In this document: one piece after another, positions 1-7,433 of the stretch
How positions within the stretch are numbered: position 1 is the first letter of the stretch
Layout: every line of letters starts with the position of its first letter
The notes under the pieces: generated by a model
What the model was told of the DNA's origin: nothing
What the model saw: only the letters and a program-made list of their open reading frames with translations
The model's database searches: none
Source: Oceanimonas sp. GK1
GTDB lineage: Bacteria > Pseudomonadota > Gammaproteobacteria > Enterobacterales > Aeromonadaceae
NCBI RefSeq assembly: GCF_000243075.1
Contig: NC_016745.1
Location: 985,660-1,049,659 of the forward strand
Length of the DNA stretch: 64,000 nt
Direction: 5' to 3'
Made by a program: the position numbers and the translations under genes

Positions 1-26
1 GCACGAGGCTGGTTTTTTGTGTTGTA

Positions 27-102
27 TGGTGCCCAGAGGCGGAATCGAACCACCGACACGGGGATTTTCAATCCCCTGCTCTACCGACTGAGCTATCTGG
101 GC
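27..102 (-). tRNA. tRNA-Phe (GAA), copy 1
   Basis: The reverse complement gives a full 76-nt cloverleaf beginning GCCCAGATAGCTCAG and ending GGGCACCA. The acceptor stem GCCCAG/CTGGGC closes, the anticodon loop reads TTGAAAA with anticodon GAA, and CCA is encoded. It is identical to the copy at 137-212 and lies 34 bp downstream of it, so the two are probably made from one precursor. Confidence 0.97.
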
Positions 103-136
103 AGGTTGGGCTTTTACTGGAAAAGACACCGAAAAA

Positions 137-212
137 TGGTGCCCAGAGGCGGAATCGAACCACCGACACGGGGATTTTCAATCCCCTGCTCTACCGACTG
201 AGCTATCTGGGC
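137..212 (-). tRNA. tRNA-Phe (GAA), copy 2
   Basis: A second 76-nt tRNA-Phe, identical to copy 1 and first in the transcript. A strong promoter lies immediately upstream (224-252, minus strand). The duplication probably raises tRNA-Phe dosage. Confidence 0.97.
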
Positions 213-223
213 AACGGGGCGTC

Positions 224-252
224 ATTTAAATCGATCGCCCCTGGCAAGTCAA
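224..252 (-). promoter_or_regulatory. sigma-70 promoter of the tRNA-Phe pair
   Basis: On the minus strand a -35 TTGACT is followed by 17 bp and a -10 TTAAAT. The GC-rich discriminator GACGCCCCG comes just before the tRNA 5' end, which is typical of stable-RNA promoters under stringent (ppGpp) control. The control is inferred from the discriminator only. Confidence 0.75.
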
Positions 253-306
253 CCGCTTTTTCCGGGCCCTGAGACTGTTCGCTCAAGGCGTGAGCAAAGC
301 GGTGAT

Positions 307-582
307 TTAGTTGCCGGAAGGCGGGGTATAGCCCTCAATATCGACGTCGGCGCCTTCAAACAGGTAGGCGACCATTTCCTTTTCGAGCAGCTGACGATGT
401 TCGGCATTCATCATGTTCAGCTTTTTCTCGTTGATCAGCATGGTCTGCTTCTTCTGCCACTCGGACCAGGCTTCCTTGGAAATGTTGTCGTAAATGCGCT
501 TGCCGAGCTCGCCCGGATACATCTGAAAATCCAGACCTTCGGCTTCCTTTTTCAAACGCTGGCAAAAAATGGTTCGGCTCAT
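307..582 (-). CDS. yggX: Probable Fe(2+)-trafficking protein YggX
   Basis: A protein of 91 residues, the length of E. coli YggX, with the family blocks [30 protein letters not shown] and [11 protein letters not shown]. YggX is a small cytosolic protein linked to iron handling and protection of Fe-S clusters. Two ATG codons are adjacent. The second (582) starts MSRT as in homologues and sits 5 nt after GAGG; the first (585) is too close to the Shine-Dalgarno. The gene follows mutY with the stop and start overlapping (TGATG). Coupling to mutY, itself an Fe-S enzyme, is conserved in gammaproteobacteria. Confidence 0.95.
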   Translation of the reverse strand: MSRTIFCQRLKKEAEGLDFQMYPGELGKRIYDNISKEAWSEWQKKQTMLINEKKLNMMNAEHRQLLEKEMVAYLFEGADVDIEGYTPPSGN

Positions 583-1661
583 CATGTCCTCTTGTGCAGT
601 TGCGGGTAGGCGAGCAGCTTTTTGGTGGCGGCCGCCAGGCCTACGGGGGCCGGTTGACGCAAGTTATACCAAAGACGCTCATCACTGGCCATGACCTCGG
701 CGGGAATGTGCGGCAATTGCACGCGCCAGGGGCTGATATCCAGGTGAAAGTGGCTGAAGGTATGACGAAAGCCGGGCAGGGGCTCGGGCTCGCCGGCATC
801 GGGAAAACGGGTGAGCCAGCGGCGCATTGCTGCCTCGTCGGCAAACTCCGGAAAACAGTAGAGTCCGCCCCACAGCCCCTGGGGCGGGCGCTGTACCAGC
901 AGCACCTGTTCTGCACTTTGCAGCAGCACGAAGCAGGCCTGCTTCTGTGGCTGCACGGTTTTTTTCGGTTTGGGCTCGGGAAAGGCGGTAGGCGTGCCCA
1001 GCCGCCGTGCCTGGCAATCGTCGCTTACCGGGCAGCGCTCACAGGCGGGTTTGCTGCGGGTGCAGATGGTGGCGCCCATGTCCATCATGGCCTGGTTGTA
1101 CTGGCTGACGCCCTCGGCGGGGGTCAGTTCGGCCACCTTGTCCCAGAGCGCGTTTTCCACGTCCTTTTTGCCCGGCCAGCCTCTCTGGCCCAGCCAGCGG
1201 GTGAGCACCCGCTTGACGTTGCCGTCGAGAATGCCGTGATGCTGACCAAGGGAGAGCGACAGCACGGCACCGGCGGTGGAGCGGCCGATGCCGGGCAGAC
1301 CCAGCACTTCTTCAAAACGCTCGGGAAAACGTCCCTGGTAATGATCGCGGATCACTTGGGCGGCCTTGTGCAGATTGCGGGCCCGGGCGTAATAGCCGAG
1401 GCCGGTCCAGTGGTGCAGCACTTCGTCCTGGTCGGCATCGGCCAGGCTGACCACATCGGGAAAGCGTTCCATAAATCGCTGGTAGTAGGGGATCACCGTG
1501 GTGACCTGGGTCTGCTGCAGCATGATTTCGGACACCCATACCCGGTAGGGAGTCTTATTTAGCTGCCAGGGCAGGGTCTTGCGGCCGTGCAGTTCGTGCC
1601 AGGCCAGAATGCGTTGGGAAAAGGAAAGGCTGTTCACTGGAGTGGTCAGTTGGTTTGGCAT
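582..1661 (-). CDS. mutY: Adenine DNA glycosylase MutY
   Basis: MutY removes adenine mispaired with 8-oxoguanine or G. The 359-residue product has the N-terminal HhH-GPD domain with ETQ-type segment EIMLQQTQV carrying the catalytic Glu, the helix-hairpin-helix [11 protein letters not shown], and catalytic Asp in [11 protein letters not shown]. The 4Fe-4S loop follows with four Cys spaced C-X6-C-X2-C-X5-C. The C-terminal third is the NUDIX-like 8-oxoG recognition domain. The ATG at 1661 (MPNQ) is preferred over an in-frame TTG at 1679 because homologues start close to the [10 protein letters not shown] helix. It forms an overlapping pair with yggX. Confidence 0.95.
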   Translation of the reverse strand: MPNQLTTPVNSLSFSQRILAWHELHGRKTLPWQLNKTPYRVWVSEIMLQQTQVTTVIPYYQRFMERFPDVVSLADADQDEVLHHWTGLGYYARARNLHKAAQVIRDHYQGRFPERFEEVLGLPGIGRSTAGAVLSLSLGQHHGILDGNVKRVLTRWLGQRGWPGKKDVENALWDKVAELTPAEGVSQYNQAMMDMGATICTRSKPACERCPVSDDCQARRLGTPTAFPEPKPKKTVQPQKQACFVLLQSAEQVLLVQRPPQGLWGGLYCFPEFADEAAMRRWLTRFPDAGEPEPLPGFRHTFSHFHLDISPWRVQLPHIPAEVMASDERLWYNLRQPAPVGLAAATKKLLAYPQLHKRT

Positions 1662-1795
1662 GGGCGAATTCGACCACAAGCCGGGGCGGGGTGCAAACCC
1701 GGGGTGTTGTTTATGGTTTGTTATTGCGATGTTTTCTGATACAAAAGAAAGGTTTTGTTGGCGCCCGCCACGCGTGGTAATTCAGAGAGACCCCT

Positions 1796-2974
1796 ATGCA
1801 GCCGTTTTTTGCCCAGCGCTTTGCCAAGGTAGAGCCTTCCTTTATTCGAGAAATACTGAAAGTCGCCGTCAATCCGGAAGTGATCTCCTTTGCCGGCGGC
1901 CTGCCCAACCCCGCGTTCTTTCCGAGCGAAGAGCTGGAAGTGGCCACCGCCAAGGTGTTGCAAAACAAGGGCAATGGCGCGCTGCAATATGCCGCCACCG
2001 AGGGCTTTGGCCCGCTGCGGGACTATATTGCCGCCCGCTACCGTACCCAGCACGGCATGGAAGTGAACCCCGACAATATTCTGATCACCAACGGCTCTCA
2101 GCAGGCGCTGGATCTGATTGGCAAGGTGCTGGTGGACGAGGGCTCGAAGCTGATCATCGAGGAGCCGGGTTACCTGGGCGCCATTCAGGCGCTGTCGGTC
2201 TATCAGCCCGAGTTTCAGGGCGTATCCCTGAACGATGACGGCCCCGATCTGAATGAGCTCGATGCCCTGCTGTCCGAGCCCAACCATGCCCGGCTGATGT
2301 ACGGGGTGACCAACTTTCAGAACCCGTCAGGTCTGAGCTACAGCCTGGAAAAGCGCAAGGCGGTGGCCGAACGGCTAATCAAGCACAATGTGCTGATGGT
2401 GGAAGACAACCCCTACGGTGAGCTGCGTTTTGAAGGCGAACACCTGCCACCCATCGCCAAGCTGGCGCCGGAAAACGTGGTGCTGCTGGGCTCCTTTTCC
2501 AAGGTGGTGGTGCCGTCTTTCCGCCTGGGCTGGATGCTGGTGCCCGACTGGCTGCGCCAGAAGATCACCATTGCCAAGCAGGCCTCCGATCTGCACACCA
2601 ACGGCTTTGTGCAGCAGGTGCTGTACAGTTACCTGCAGGACAACAGCCTGGATGCCCATATCGATCGCATCCGCACCGTGTACGGCGGGCAGAAAAAGGC
2701 CATGGAGCAGGCGCTGCTGCGCCATTGCCCGGGGCTGGATTTCACCCGTCCGGAAGGCGGCATGTTCCTCTGGCTGCGTCTGCCCGAGCATATCAGCGCC
2801 ATGGAGCTGTTCCATCTCTCCATCAAGGAGAACGTGGCCTTTGTTCCGGGCCGGCCCTTCTATGTGCGCCCGGACATTCTCAATACCGCTCGCTTCAGTT
2901 ATTCCGGCTCCGATGCCGCCACCATTGAAGAGGGCATCAGCCGCCTGGGACGAGTCATTCGTCAGGTACTGTAA
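1796..2974 (+). CDS. PLP-dependent aminotransferase (class I, MocR/LysN-like fold)
   Basis: A 392-residue fold-type I aminotransferase. Visible motifs are the entry loop SFAGGLPNP, the GSQQALDL turn that binds the PLP phosphate, NFQNPSG, DNPYGELRF and the Schiff-base lysine K236 in LGSFSKVVVPSFRLGW. It resembles the 2-aminoadipate/aromatic transaminase family; no DNA-binding domain is attached. The substrate cannot be read from sequence. It stands alone, divergent from mutY, and ends in a strong palindromic terminator. The last codons lie inside a short tandem repeat. Confidence 0.85.
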   Translation: MQPFFAQRFAKVEPSFIREILKVAVNPEVISFAGGLPNPAFFPSEELEVATAKVLQNKGNGALQYAATEGFGPLRDYIAARYRTQHGMEVNPDNILITNGSQQALDLIGKVLVDEGSKLIIEEPGYLGAIQALSVYQPEFQGVSLNDDGPDLNELDALLSEPNHARLMYGVTNFQNPSGLSYSLEKRKAVAERLIKHNVLMVEDNPYGELRFEGEHLPPIAKLAPENVVLLGSFSKVVVPSFRLGWMLVPDWLRQKITIAKQASDLHTNGFVQQVLYSYLQDNSLDAHIDRIRTVYGGQKKAMEQALLRHCPGLDFTRPEGGMFLWLRLPEHISAMELFHLSIKENVAFVPGRPFYVRPDILNTARFSYSGSDAATIEEGISRLGRVIRQVL

Positions 2975-3008
2975 GACTCAGGTGCTGTAAAACTCAGTGC
3001 CGTAAAAC
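2962..3008 (+). repeat. Imperfect 16-bp tandem repeat across the stop codon
   Basis: Three units follow each other: TCAGGTACTGTAAGAC, TCAGGTGCTGTAAAAC and TCAGTGCCGTAAAAC. Each contains TGTAA or CGTAA, so the aminotransferase stop codon region is triplicated. Slipped-strand duplication of the gene end is the simplest explanation. Confidence 0.8.
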
Positions 3009-3034
3009 AAAGGGGCCGGCCGGCCCCTTTGTTT
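3005..3034. terminator. Perfect 30-bp palindromic terminator
   Basis: The sequence is self-complementary over 30 bp, with an A-rich left flank, a GGGGCCGG/CCGGCCCC core and TTTGTTT on the right. It would terminate the aminotransferase transcript and, read from the other strand, the hydrolase at 3130-4317. Confidence 0.85.
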
Positions 3035-3129
3035 ATTTCCCCTTCGCAGAATAACACCCGGTAGCTGCCCTAGTTGAAGGTCGCAGCGATCCGCCTCATG
3101 GTGCCGTCTTGCTGTGGCGTCATTGCCTG

Positions 3130-4317
3130 TCACTTTTTAACAAACAGCTGGCGCGGGTAGTTGCACAGGGGCTCGCCGCCGGTTTCGGTGATCACGATGC
3201 TTTCGGTGGTTTCCATGCCCCAGTCATCCAGCCACAGGCCGGGCATAAAGTGAAAGGTCATGCCCGGCTCCAGCAGGGTGTGATCCGTGTTGCGCAGACT
3301 CATGCTTCGCTCGCCCCAGTCCGGCGGATAGCTCATGCCGATGGGGTAACCGCAGCGGGCGCCTTCACGGTCAAAGCCGTAGTCGGCCAGGGTGGCGTTC
3401 AGGGCGTTGGCGATATCGGCGCAGCGGTTGCCCGGCTGGGCCGCCGCCAGTCCGGCCTCAAGGCCGGCGTTGAGGGCTTCCTCGGCGCGCAGGAAATTGT
3501 CGGTGGGCTGGCCCAGATAAATAGTGCGTGACAGCACGCAATGGTAGCGGCGGTGACAGCCGGCCAGCTCGAAAAAGGTGCCCTGATCCCGGCAAAAAGG
3601 CCGCTCGTCCCAGGTGAGGTGGGGCGCCGAGGCATCCATCCCCGAGGGCAGCATGGGAACGATGGACGGGTAATCGCCGAAATGACCGTCGTGCCCCTCC
3701 ATCGCCACCCGGTAGATCTCCGCCACCAGCAGGTGCTTGGGCAGCCCCGGCTCTATCATCTCCAGGGCGGCAGCGTGCATGCGCTCCACGATGCGGGCGG
3801 CGATGCGCATGTACCTGAGCTCGGTGTCCGACTTGATAGCCCGGCACCAGTTGACCAGGGCGGTGGCGTCCACCAGCTCGGCGTCGGGCAGGTTCTCATG
3901 CAGAGCCTGCCAGGCCGCCGGGGTGAAGTAGTAACTGTCCATTTCCACCCCGATGCGGCCATAGCCCCAGTCACGGGGTTTAAGGTACTGGTTGGCCAGG
4001 TATTCCATGGCATTCATCGGCGGGTTCATCACGTAGTAGTCGGGATACCACAGAATGTTCTCCTCCTCTATCCAGACGGTGCGCCGGGCGCCGTTGGCAT
4101 CCATCTGGCGGCCAAACCACAGCGGCTCACCGGTCATGTTCACCACTGCGGTCTGGGGGGTATAGAAGGACCAGCCATCGTAGCCGGTGAGCCAGGCGAT
4201 GTTGGCCGGATCGTGCACGATCAGGGTCTGAATATCGCGTTTCAGCATATCGGCCCTGACCTTGGCCAGGCGCTGATGATATTCCTCGCGTGAAAAACTG
4301 GGGATCTGTGTGTGCAT
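3130..4317 (-). CDS. doeA: M24-family hydrolase, ectoine hydrolase (DoeA/EutD)-like
   Basis: A 395-residue creatinase/prolidase-fold protein with an N-terminal creatinase domain (about 1-165) and a pita-bread domain (about 170-390). Segments such as WLTGYDGWSFY, LWFGRQMDANGA, VDATALVNW, YPPDWGERSMSLR and MTFHFMPGLWLDDWG match ectoine hydrolases, which open ectoine to N-acetyl-diaminobutyrate. The metal ligands of true Xaa-Pro peptidases are missing: the usual DFG Asp is replaced in FFELAGC and the SDxTRT Asp in HCVLSRT. No doeB, doeC or doeD partner is within the window. Family placement is firm; substrate is inferred. Confidence 0.8.
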   Translation of the reverse strand: MHTQIPSFSREEYHQRLAKVRADMLKRDIQTLIVHDPANIAWLTGYDGWSFYTPQTAVVNMTGEPLWFGRQMDANGARRTVWIEEENILWYPDYYVMNPPMNAMEYLANQYLKPRDWGYGRIGVEMDSYYFTPAAWQALHENLPDAELVDATALVNWCRAIKSDTELRYMRIAARIVERMHAAALEMIEPGLPKHLLVAEIYRVAMEGHDGHFGDYPSIVPMLPSGMDASAPHLTWDERPFCRDQGTFFELAGCHRRYHCVLSRTIYLGQPTDNFLRAEEALNAGLEAGLAAAQPGNRCADIANALNATLADYGFDREGARCGYPIGMSYPPDWGERSMSLRNTDHTLLEPGMTFHFMPGLWLDDWGMETTESIVITETGGEPLCNYPRQLFVKK

Positions 4318-4706
4318 GCCGCCCCCTGTAAGAGAAGTGTGAAGGCCATGAGCCCGATAACGGGACTCCCCCAGTACAGTTCAGCCGGGCCTGTGGTGTC
4401 AACTGGCCTGCCGAAAAGCGCCACCGGCGCCCTGGTGCTTCCCCGAGTATCGGGGGAGGCCGCCCTGGCCTGTGCTCAGGAAAACGCCATACGTTGCTGA
4501 AAGGTTGACATTCGGAACCCTAAAAAAATTTTAACCTTTACATTTTTTGTGAGGTTGATCACGGCTGCGCTCCCGTGGTGGATCATTATGGTTGCTGCGC
4601 TGTTTTTTGAATGTAAAATCCGTGCGCTTAGTAAGTGACTGGTTAAGTTATCTACAAATATAACAAACAGCAGATAAATGATTTGGCTTTTTCTGAGGAC
4701 GTAGTA
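4318..4706. promoter_or_regulatory. 389-bp divergent regulatory interval
   Basis: This gap separates the DoeA-like gene (minus) from the symporter (plus). It holds a CRP-like site (4548-4563), a hairpin CCCCGA-GTA-TCGGGG at 4441-4455, a TTGACA at 4503 and a likely -10 TAAAAT (4614-4619). An AT-rich leader with TGAGGA precedes the symporter ATG. No convincing gene was seen. Confidence 0.5.
4548..4563 (+). promoter_or_regulatory. CRP-like binding site upstream of the symporter
   Basis: TGTGA-GGTTGA-TCACG matches the CRP consensus TGTGA-N6-TCACA at 9 of 10 positions. If TAAAAT at 4614-4619 is the -10, the site is centred close to -71, a normal class I activation position. Carbon-source control of the symporter is inferred. 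Confidence 0.55.
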
Positions 4707-5978
4707 ATGAAAGGCTCTCTTTCCACCCGGATTTTTACCGGGCTTTTTGTCGGCCTGCTGATCGGCAGCGCCATCCAGTACCTGTTCAAGGATGTTCCCC
4801 TGCTTGACGACGGCCTGGTCGGCCTGGCCGAAGGCCTGGGCGGCATGTTCGTGTCACTGATCAAGCTGATGGTGGTGCCGCTGGTCTACATCTCCATCGT
4901 GACCGGCATCTGTGAGCTGCGGGATATCGCCAGCTTCGGCCGCCTGGGCAGCAAGACCTTTGGTCTTTATATTGTCAACACCATGCTGTCGATTGCCGCC
5001 GCCATTCTGGTGGGCGTGATCTTCCAGCCCGGCCTGGGGGCTACCCTGCCTCACGGGGCGTCCGGCGCGGTGGAACTGACCACCACCGAAACCCCGGATC
5101 TGGGCGCCATGCTGGTGAACATAGTGCCCAGCAACCCGGTGCAGGCCTTTGCTTCCGGCGACATGCTGCAGATCATCTTCATGGCCATTCTCACCGGCCT
5201 GGCCATTCAGGGCCTGGGTGCCACCGCGGCACCGGCGGCCCGTGCTTTCCGCATGGCCAACGAGGTGATGATGAAGCTGGTGGGGCTGGTGATGACCCTG
5301 GCGCCTTACGGCGTATTCGCGCTGATGATAAGCCTGGGCGCCACCCTGGAAGCGGACACCCTGATGTCGGTGGCCGGTTACGTGGCCCTGGTGGTGATGG
5401 TGCTGGTGTTCTGGATCCTGGTGGTCTATCCGCTGGCCGTGTGGCTGACCACCGGCATCAAGCCGGGCGAGTTCCGCAAGGCCACTCGGGAGCAGCTGCT
5501 GTTCTCCCTGTCCACCGCCAGCTCCAACGCCACCATTCCGGTCACCATGCGCACCCTGACCGAGAAGCTGGGCGTGTCCCGGGCCATCGCCGGTTTTGGT
5601 GTGCCGCTGGGTGCCACCATCAACATGTCCGGCTCCGCCATTTACATTACCCTGGCCGCCATTTTTGCCGCCAACATTTCCGGCACGCCCATTCCCGCCG
5701 GTGATCTGCTGACCGTCGGCATTACCGTGCTGCTGATGTCGGTGGGCGTGGGTGGCGTACCCGGCGGTGCCGTGGTCATGGCCGGCGTGCTGCTGCACCA
5801 GATGGGCCTGCCGGTTGAGGCCATGGCCATCATCATGGCGGTAGACCGCATCAACGACATGTTCTGCACTTCCTCCAATGTGGTGGGCGATACCGCCGTC
5901 AACACCATAGTGGCGAAGATGGAAGGCAACCCGGACAGCATCGAGGATGCCGAGCCGGAAGCGGTCCGCAGCAAGTAA
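4707..5978 (+). CDS. DAACS-family cation symporter, predicted neutral amino acid transporter
   Basis: A 423-residue inner-membrane carrier of the glutamate transporter (GltPh/EAAT/ASCT) fold with eight expected TM helices. HP1 carries the serine-rich turn STASSNATIP (269-278); TM7 reads NMSGS (306-310) in place of the usual NMDGT; TM8 reads DRINDMFCTSSNVVGD (380-395). The TM8 Arg that binds the side-chain carboxylate of Asp/Glu is Cys387 here, as in the neutral amino acid exchanger ASCT2. Neutral substrates are therefore more likely than dicarboxylates. The start at 4707 is chosen for TGAGGA 7 nt upstream. A terminator follows directly. Confidence 0.85.
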   Translation: MKGSLSTRIFTGLFVGLLIGSAIQYLFKDVPLLDDGLVGLAEGLGGMFVSLIKLMVVPLVYISIVTGICELRDIASFGRLGSKTFGLYIVNTMLSIAAAILVGVIFQPGLGATLPHGASGAVELTTTETPDLGAMLVNIVPSNPVQAFASGDMLQIIFMAILTGLAIQGLGATAAPAARAFRMANEVMMKLVGLVMTLAPYGVFALMISLGATLEADTLMSVAGYVALVVMVLVFWILVVYPLAVWLTTGIKPGEFRKATREQLLFSLSTASSNATIPVTMRTLTEKLGVSRAIAGFGVPLGATINMSGSAIYITLAAIFAANISGTPIPAGDLLTVGITVLLMSVGVGGVPGGAVVMAGVLLHQMGLPVEAMAIIMAVDRINDMFCTSSNVVGDTAVNTIVAKMEGNPDSIEDAEPEAVRSK

Positions 5979-5991
5979 CCATCACGTGATA

Positions 5992-6021
5992 CAAAAAACC
6001 GCCGACCGGCGGTTTTTTTGT
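5992..6021. terminator. Bidirectional rho-independent terminator
   Basis: Stem CCGCC-GACC-GGCGG is flanked by six A on the left and seven T on the right, so it can serve the symporter on the plus strand and the PACE gene on the minus strand. Confidence 0.9.
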
Positions 6022-6452
6022 TATTCGGGCTGGGCGGTGGGGTTGGGAATGGGGTAGAGGCGATCGTAGGCCAGGTTGTACAGAAAGGCGTAGCACAGGT
6101 AAAAGGCCGACATGGCGATGTCCATCACAAAGGCGTCCCACAGACTGATGCCCAGGTGCCAGGCGATCATCGGCAAAAACAGCAACAGCAGGCCCCCTTC
6201 AAACAGCAGGGCATGCAGCACCCGGATGAGTGTGGTCTTGCGCACATCCCCCCGCAGTCTCAGCATGGCGTGATCAAACAGCAGGTTGTACACATAGTTC
6301 CAGAAGGTGGCGATGATCGATCCCACCAGCGCCATCAGGCCCATTTCAAACAGATCGTGGCCGAATGCCAGGCTGGCCAGGGGTGCAAAGATCACCAGGC
6401 CGATGATCTCGAATCCCAGGGTATGGCGAATACGATCTTGGGTGGTACGCAT
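6021..6452 (-). CDS. PACE-family multidrug/biocide efflux transporter (AceI-like)
   Basis: A 143-residue inner-membrane protein made of two tandem transmembrane-pair (BTP) domains, four TM helices in all. The first repeat begins RIRHTLGFEIIGL with Glu15, the acidic residue needed for proton coupling in AceI; the second begins RVLHALLFEGGLL. PACE pumps export chlorhexidine and similar compounds, and their natural substrates include short diamines. It is divergent from a LysR gene 90 bp away, the same arrangement as aceI/aceR. Confidence 0.88.
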   Translation of the reverse strand: MRTTQDRIRHTLGFEIIGLVIFAPLASLAFGHDLFEMGLMALVGSIIATFWNYVYNLLFDHAMLRLRGDVRKTTLIRVLHALLFEGGLLLLFLPMIAWHLGISLWDAFVMDIAMSAFYLCYAFLYNLAYDRLYPIPNPTAQPE

Positions 6453-6542
6453 AACAACTCCTTTAACAAATGCCTGCTCAGAGAGGCATTCTATCTGCTA
6501 TTGTTCGCTGATAAAGTTGGTAAGCATCGGTTTTACAGATAG

Positions 6543-7433
6543 ATGAGTTTTTCTCTGGAACAGTTGCAGGCCTTTGTGGCCACCGTGGATACCGGCTCCT
6601 TTTCGGCGGCGGCCCGGCGTCTGGGCAAGGCCCAGTCGGTGGTCAGCACCGCCGTGGCCAACCTGGAAATTGACCTGGACAACCCGCTGTTCATACGCAG
6701 CAGCCGCTATCCCCGGCTGACTCCTGCGGGAGAGCGGCTGCTGATGGAGGCCAGGGTGATCCTGGAGCGGTGCGAGCACTTTCGCGGCGTGGCCAAAAGC
6801 CTGGGAGAAGGGGTGGAAAGCCGGCTGGTGCTGGCGGTGGATGAGCTGTATCCGTCCGAGCAGCTGGGCGCCCTGATGGACGAGTTTGCCCGTCGTTTTC
6901 CCTCCGTGGAGCTGGAGCTGCTGTTTCCGCTGATGGAAGACGTCAGCCGCATGGTGCTGGAGGAGCGGGTCGATCTGGGCATCATGTGGCGGCAGGAGAT
7001 TCTGCCCTCGGCACTGAACTTTCACGCCCTGGGGCGGGTGCCGTTGAAGCTGGTGTGCGCCCCCGGTCACGCCCTGGCGGGACAGCGGGTGGGCTGGGAA
7101 GAACTCAAGCGCTATCGGCAACTGATGGTGGCGACCCGTAACGACAGTGAGGAAAAGGTCCGGTTGCGGGTGGCGGCGGATGTCTGGTGGGTGGAAAGCC
7201 AGTGGGTGATAGTCGAGCTGGTGCAGCGCAACCTGGGCTGGGCCTTTGTGCCCGAACACGTGGTGGCCGATGCCCTGGCCGCCGGCAGCCTGGTGTCACC
7301 GGCGCTGGAGTTTGACGATCAGGACTGGCCGGTGGCGCTGGAGCTGGTCTGGCACAAGCAGCGGCCCCTAGGCAAGGCCGCCGCCTGGCTGAAGGCGGCG
7401 GCCATCGGAGCGGCTCAGTCGGCCAGTGCGTAG
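6543..7433 (+). CDS. LysR-family regulator, probable AceR-like activator
   Basis: A 296-residue LysR protein. Residues 1-60 form the winged helix (LEQLQAFVATVDTGSFSAA, then ARRLGKAQSVVSTAVANLE) and residues 90-290 the periplasmic-binding-like effector domain. It is divergently transcribed from the PACE pump, which suggests it controls that gene. The shared 90-bp spacer would hold both promoters and the operator. Its 3' end overlaps ygfZ on the opposite strand by 19 bp. Confidence 0.85.
   Translation: MSFSLEQLQAFVATVDTGSFSAAARRLGKAQSVVSTAVANLEIDLDNPLFIRSSRYPRLTPAGERLLMEARVILERCEHFRGVAKSLGEGVESRLVLAVDELYPSEQLGALMDEFARRFPSVELELLFPLMEDVSRMVLEERVDLGIMWRQEILPSALNFHALGRVPLKLVCAPGHALAGQRVGWEELKRYRQLMVATRNDSEEKVRLRVAADVWWVESQWVIVELVQRNLGWAFVPEHVVADALAAGSLVSPALEFDDQDWPVALELVWHKQRPLGKAAAWLKAAAIGAAQSASA

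Noticed and set aside
19..201. 60-codon open frame over the tRNA genes
   Set aside because: It reads through two tRNA-Phe genes on the wrong strand and repeats itself for that reason.
3130..4317. Annotation as an ordinary Xaa-Pro aminopeptidase
   Set aside because: The fold fits, but Asp metal ligands of the active site are replaced and conserved segments match ectoine hydrolases.
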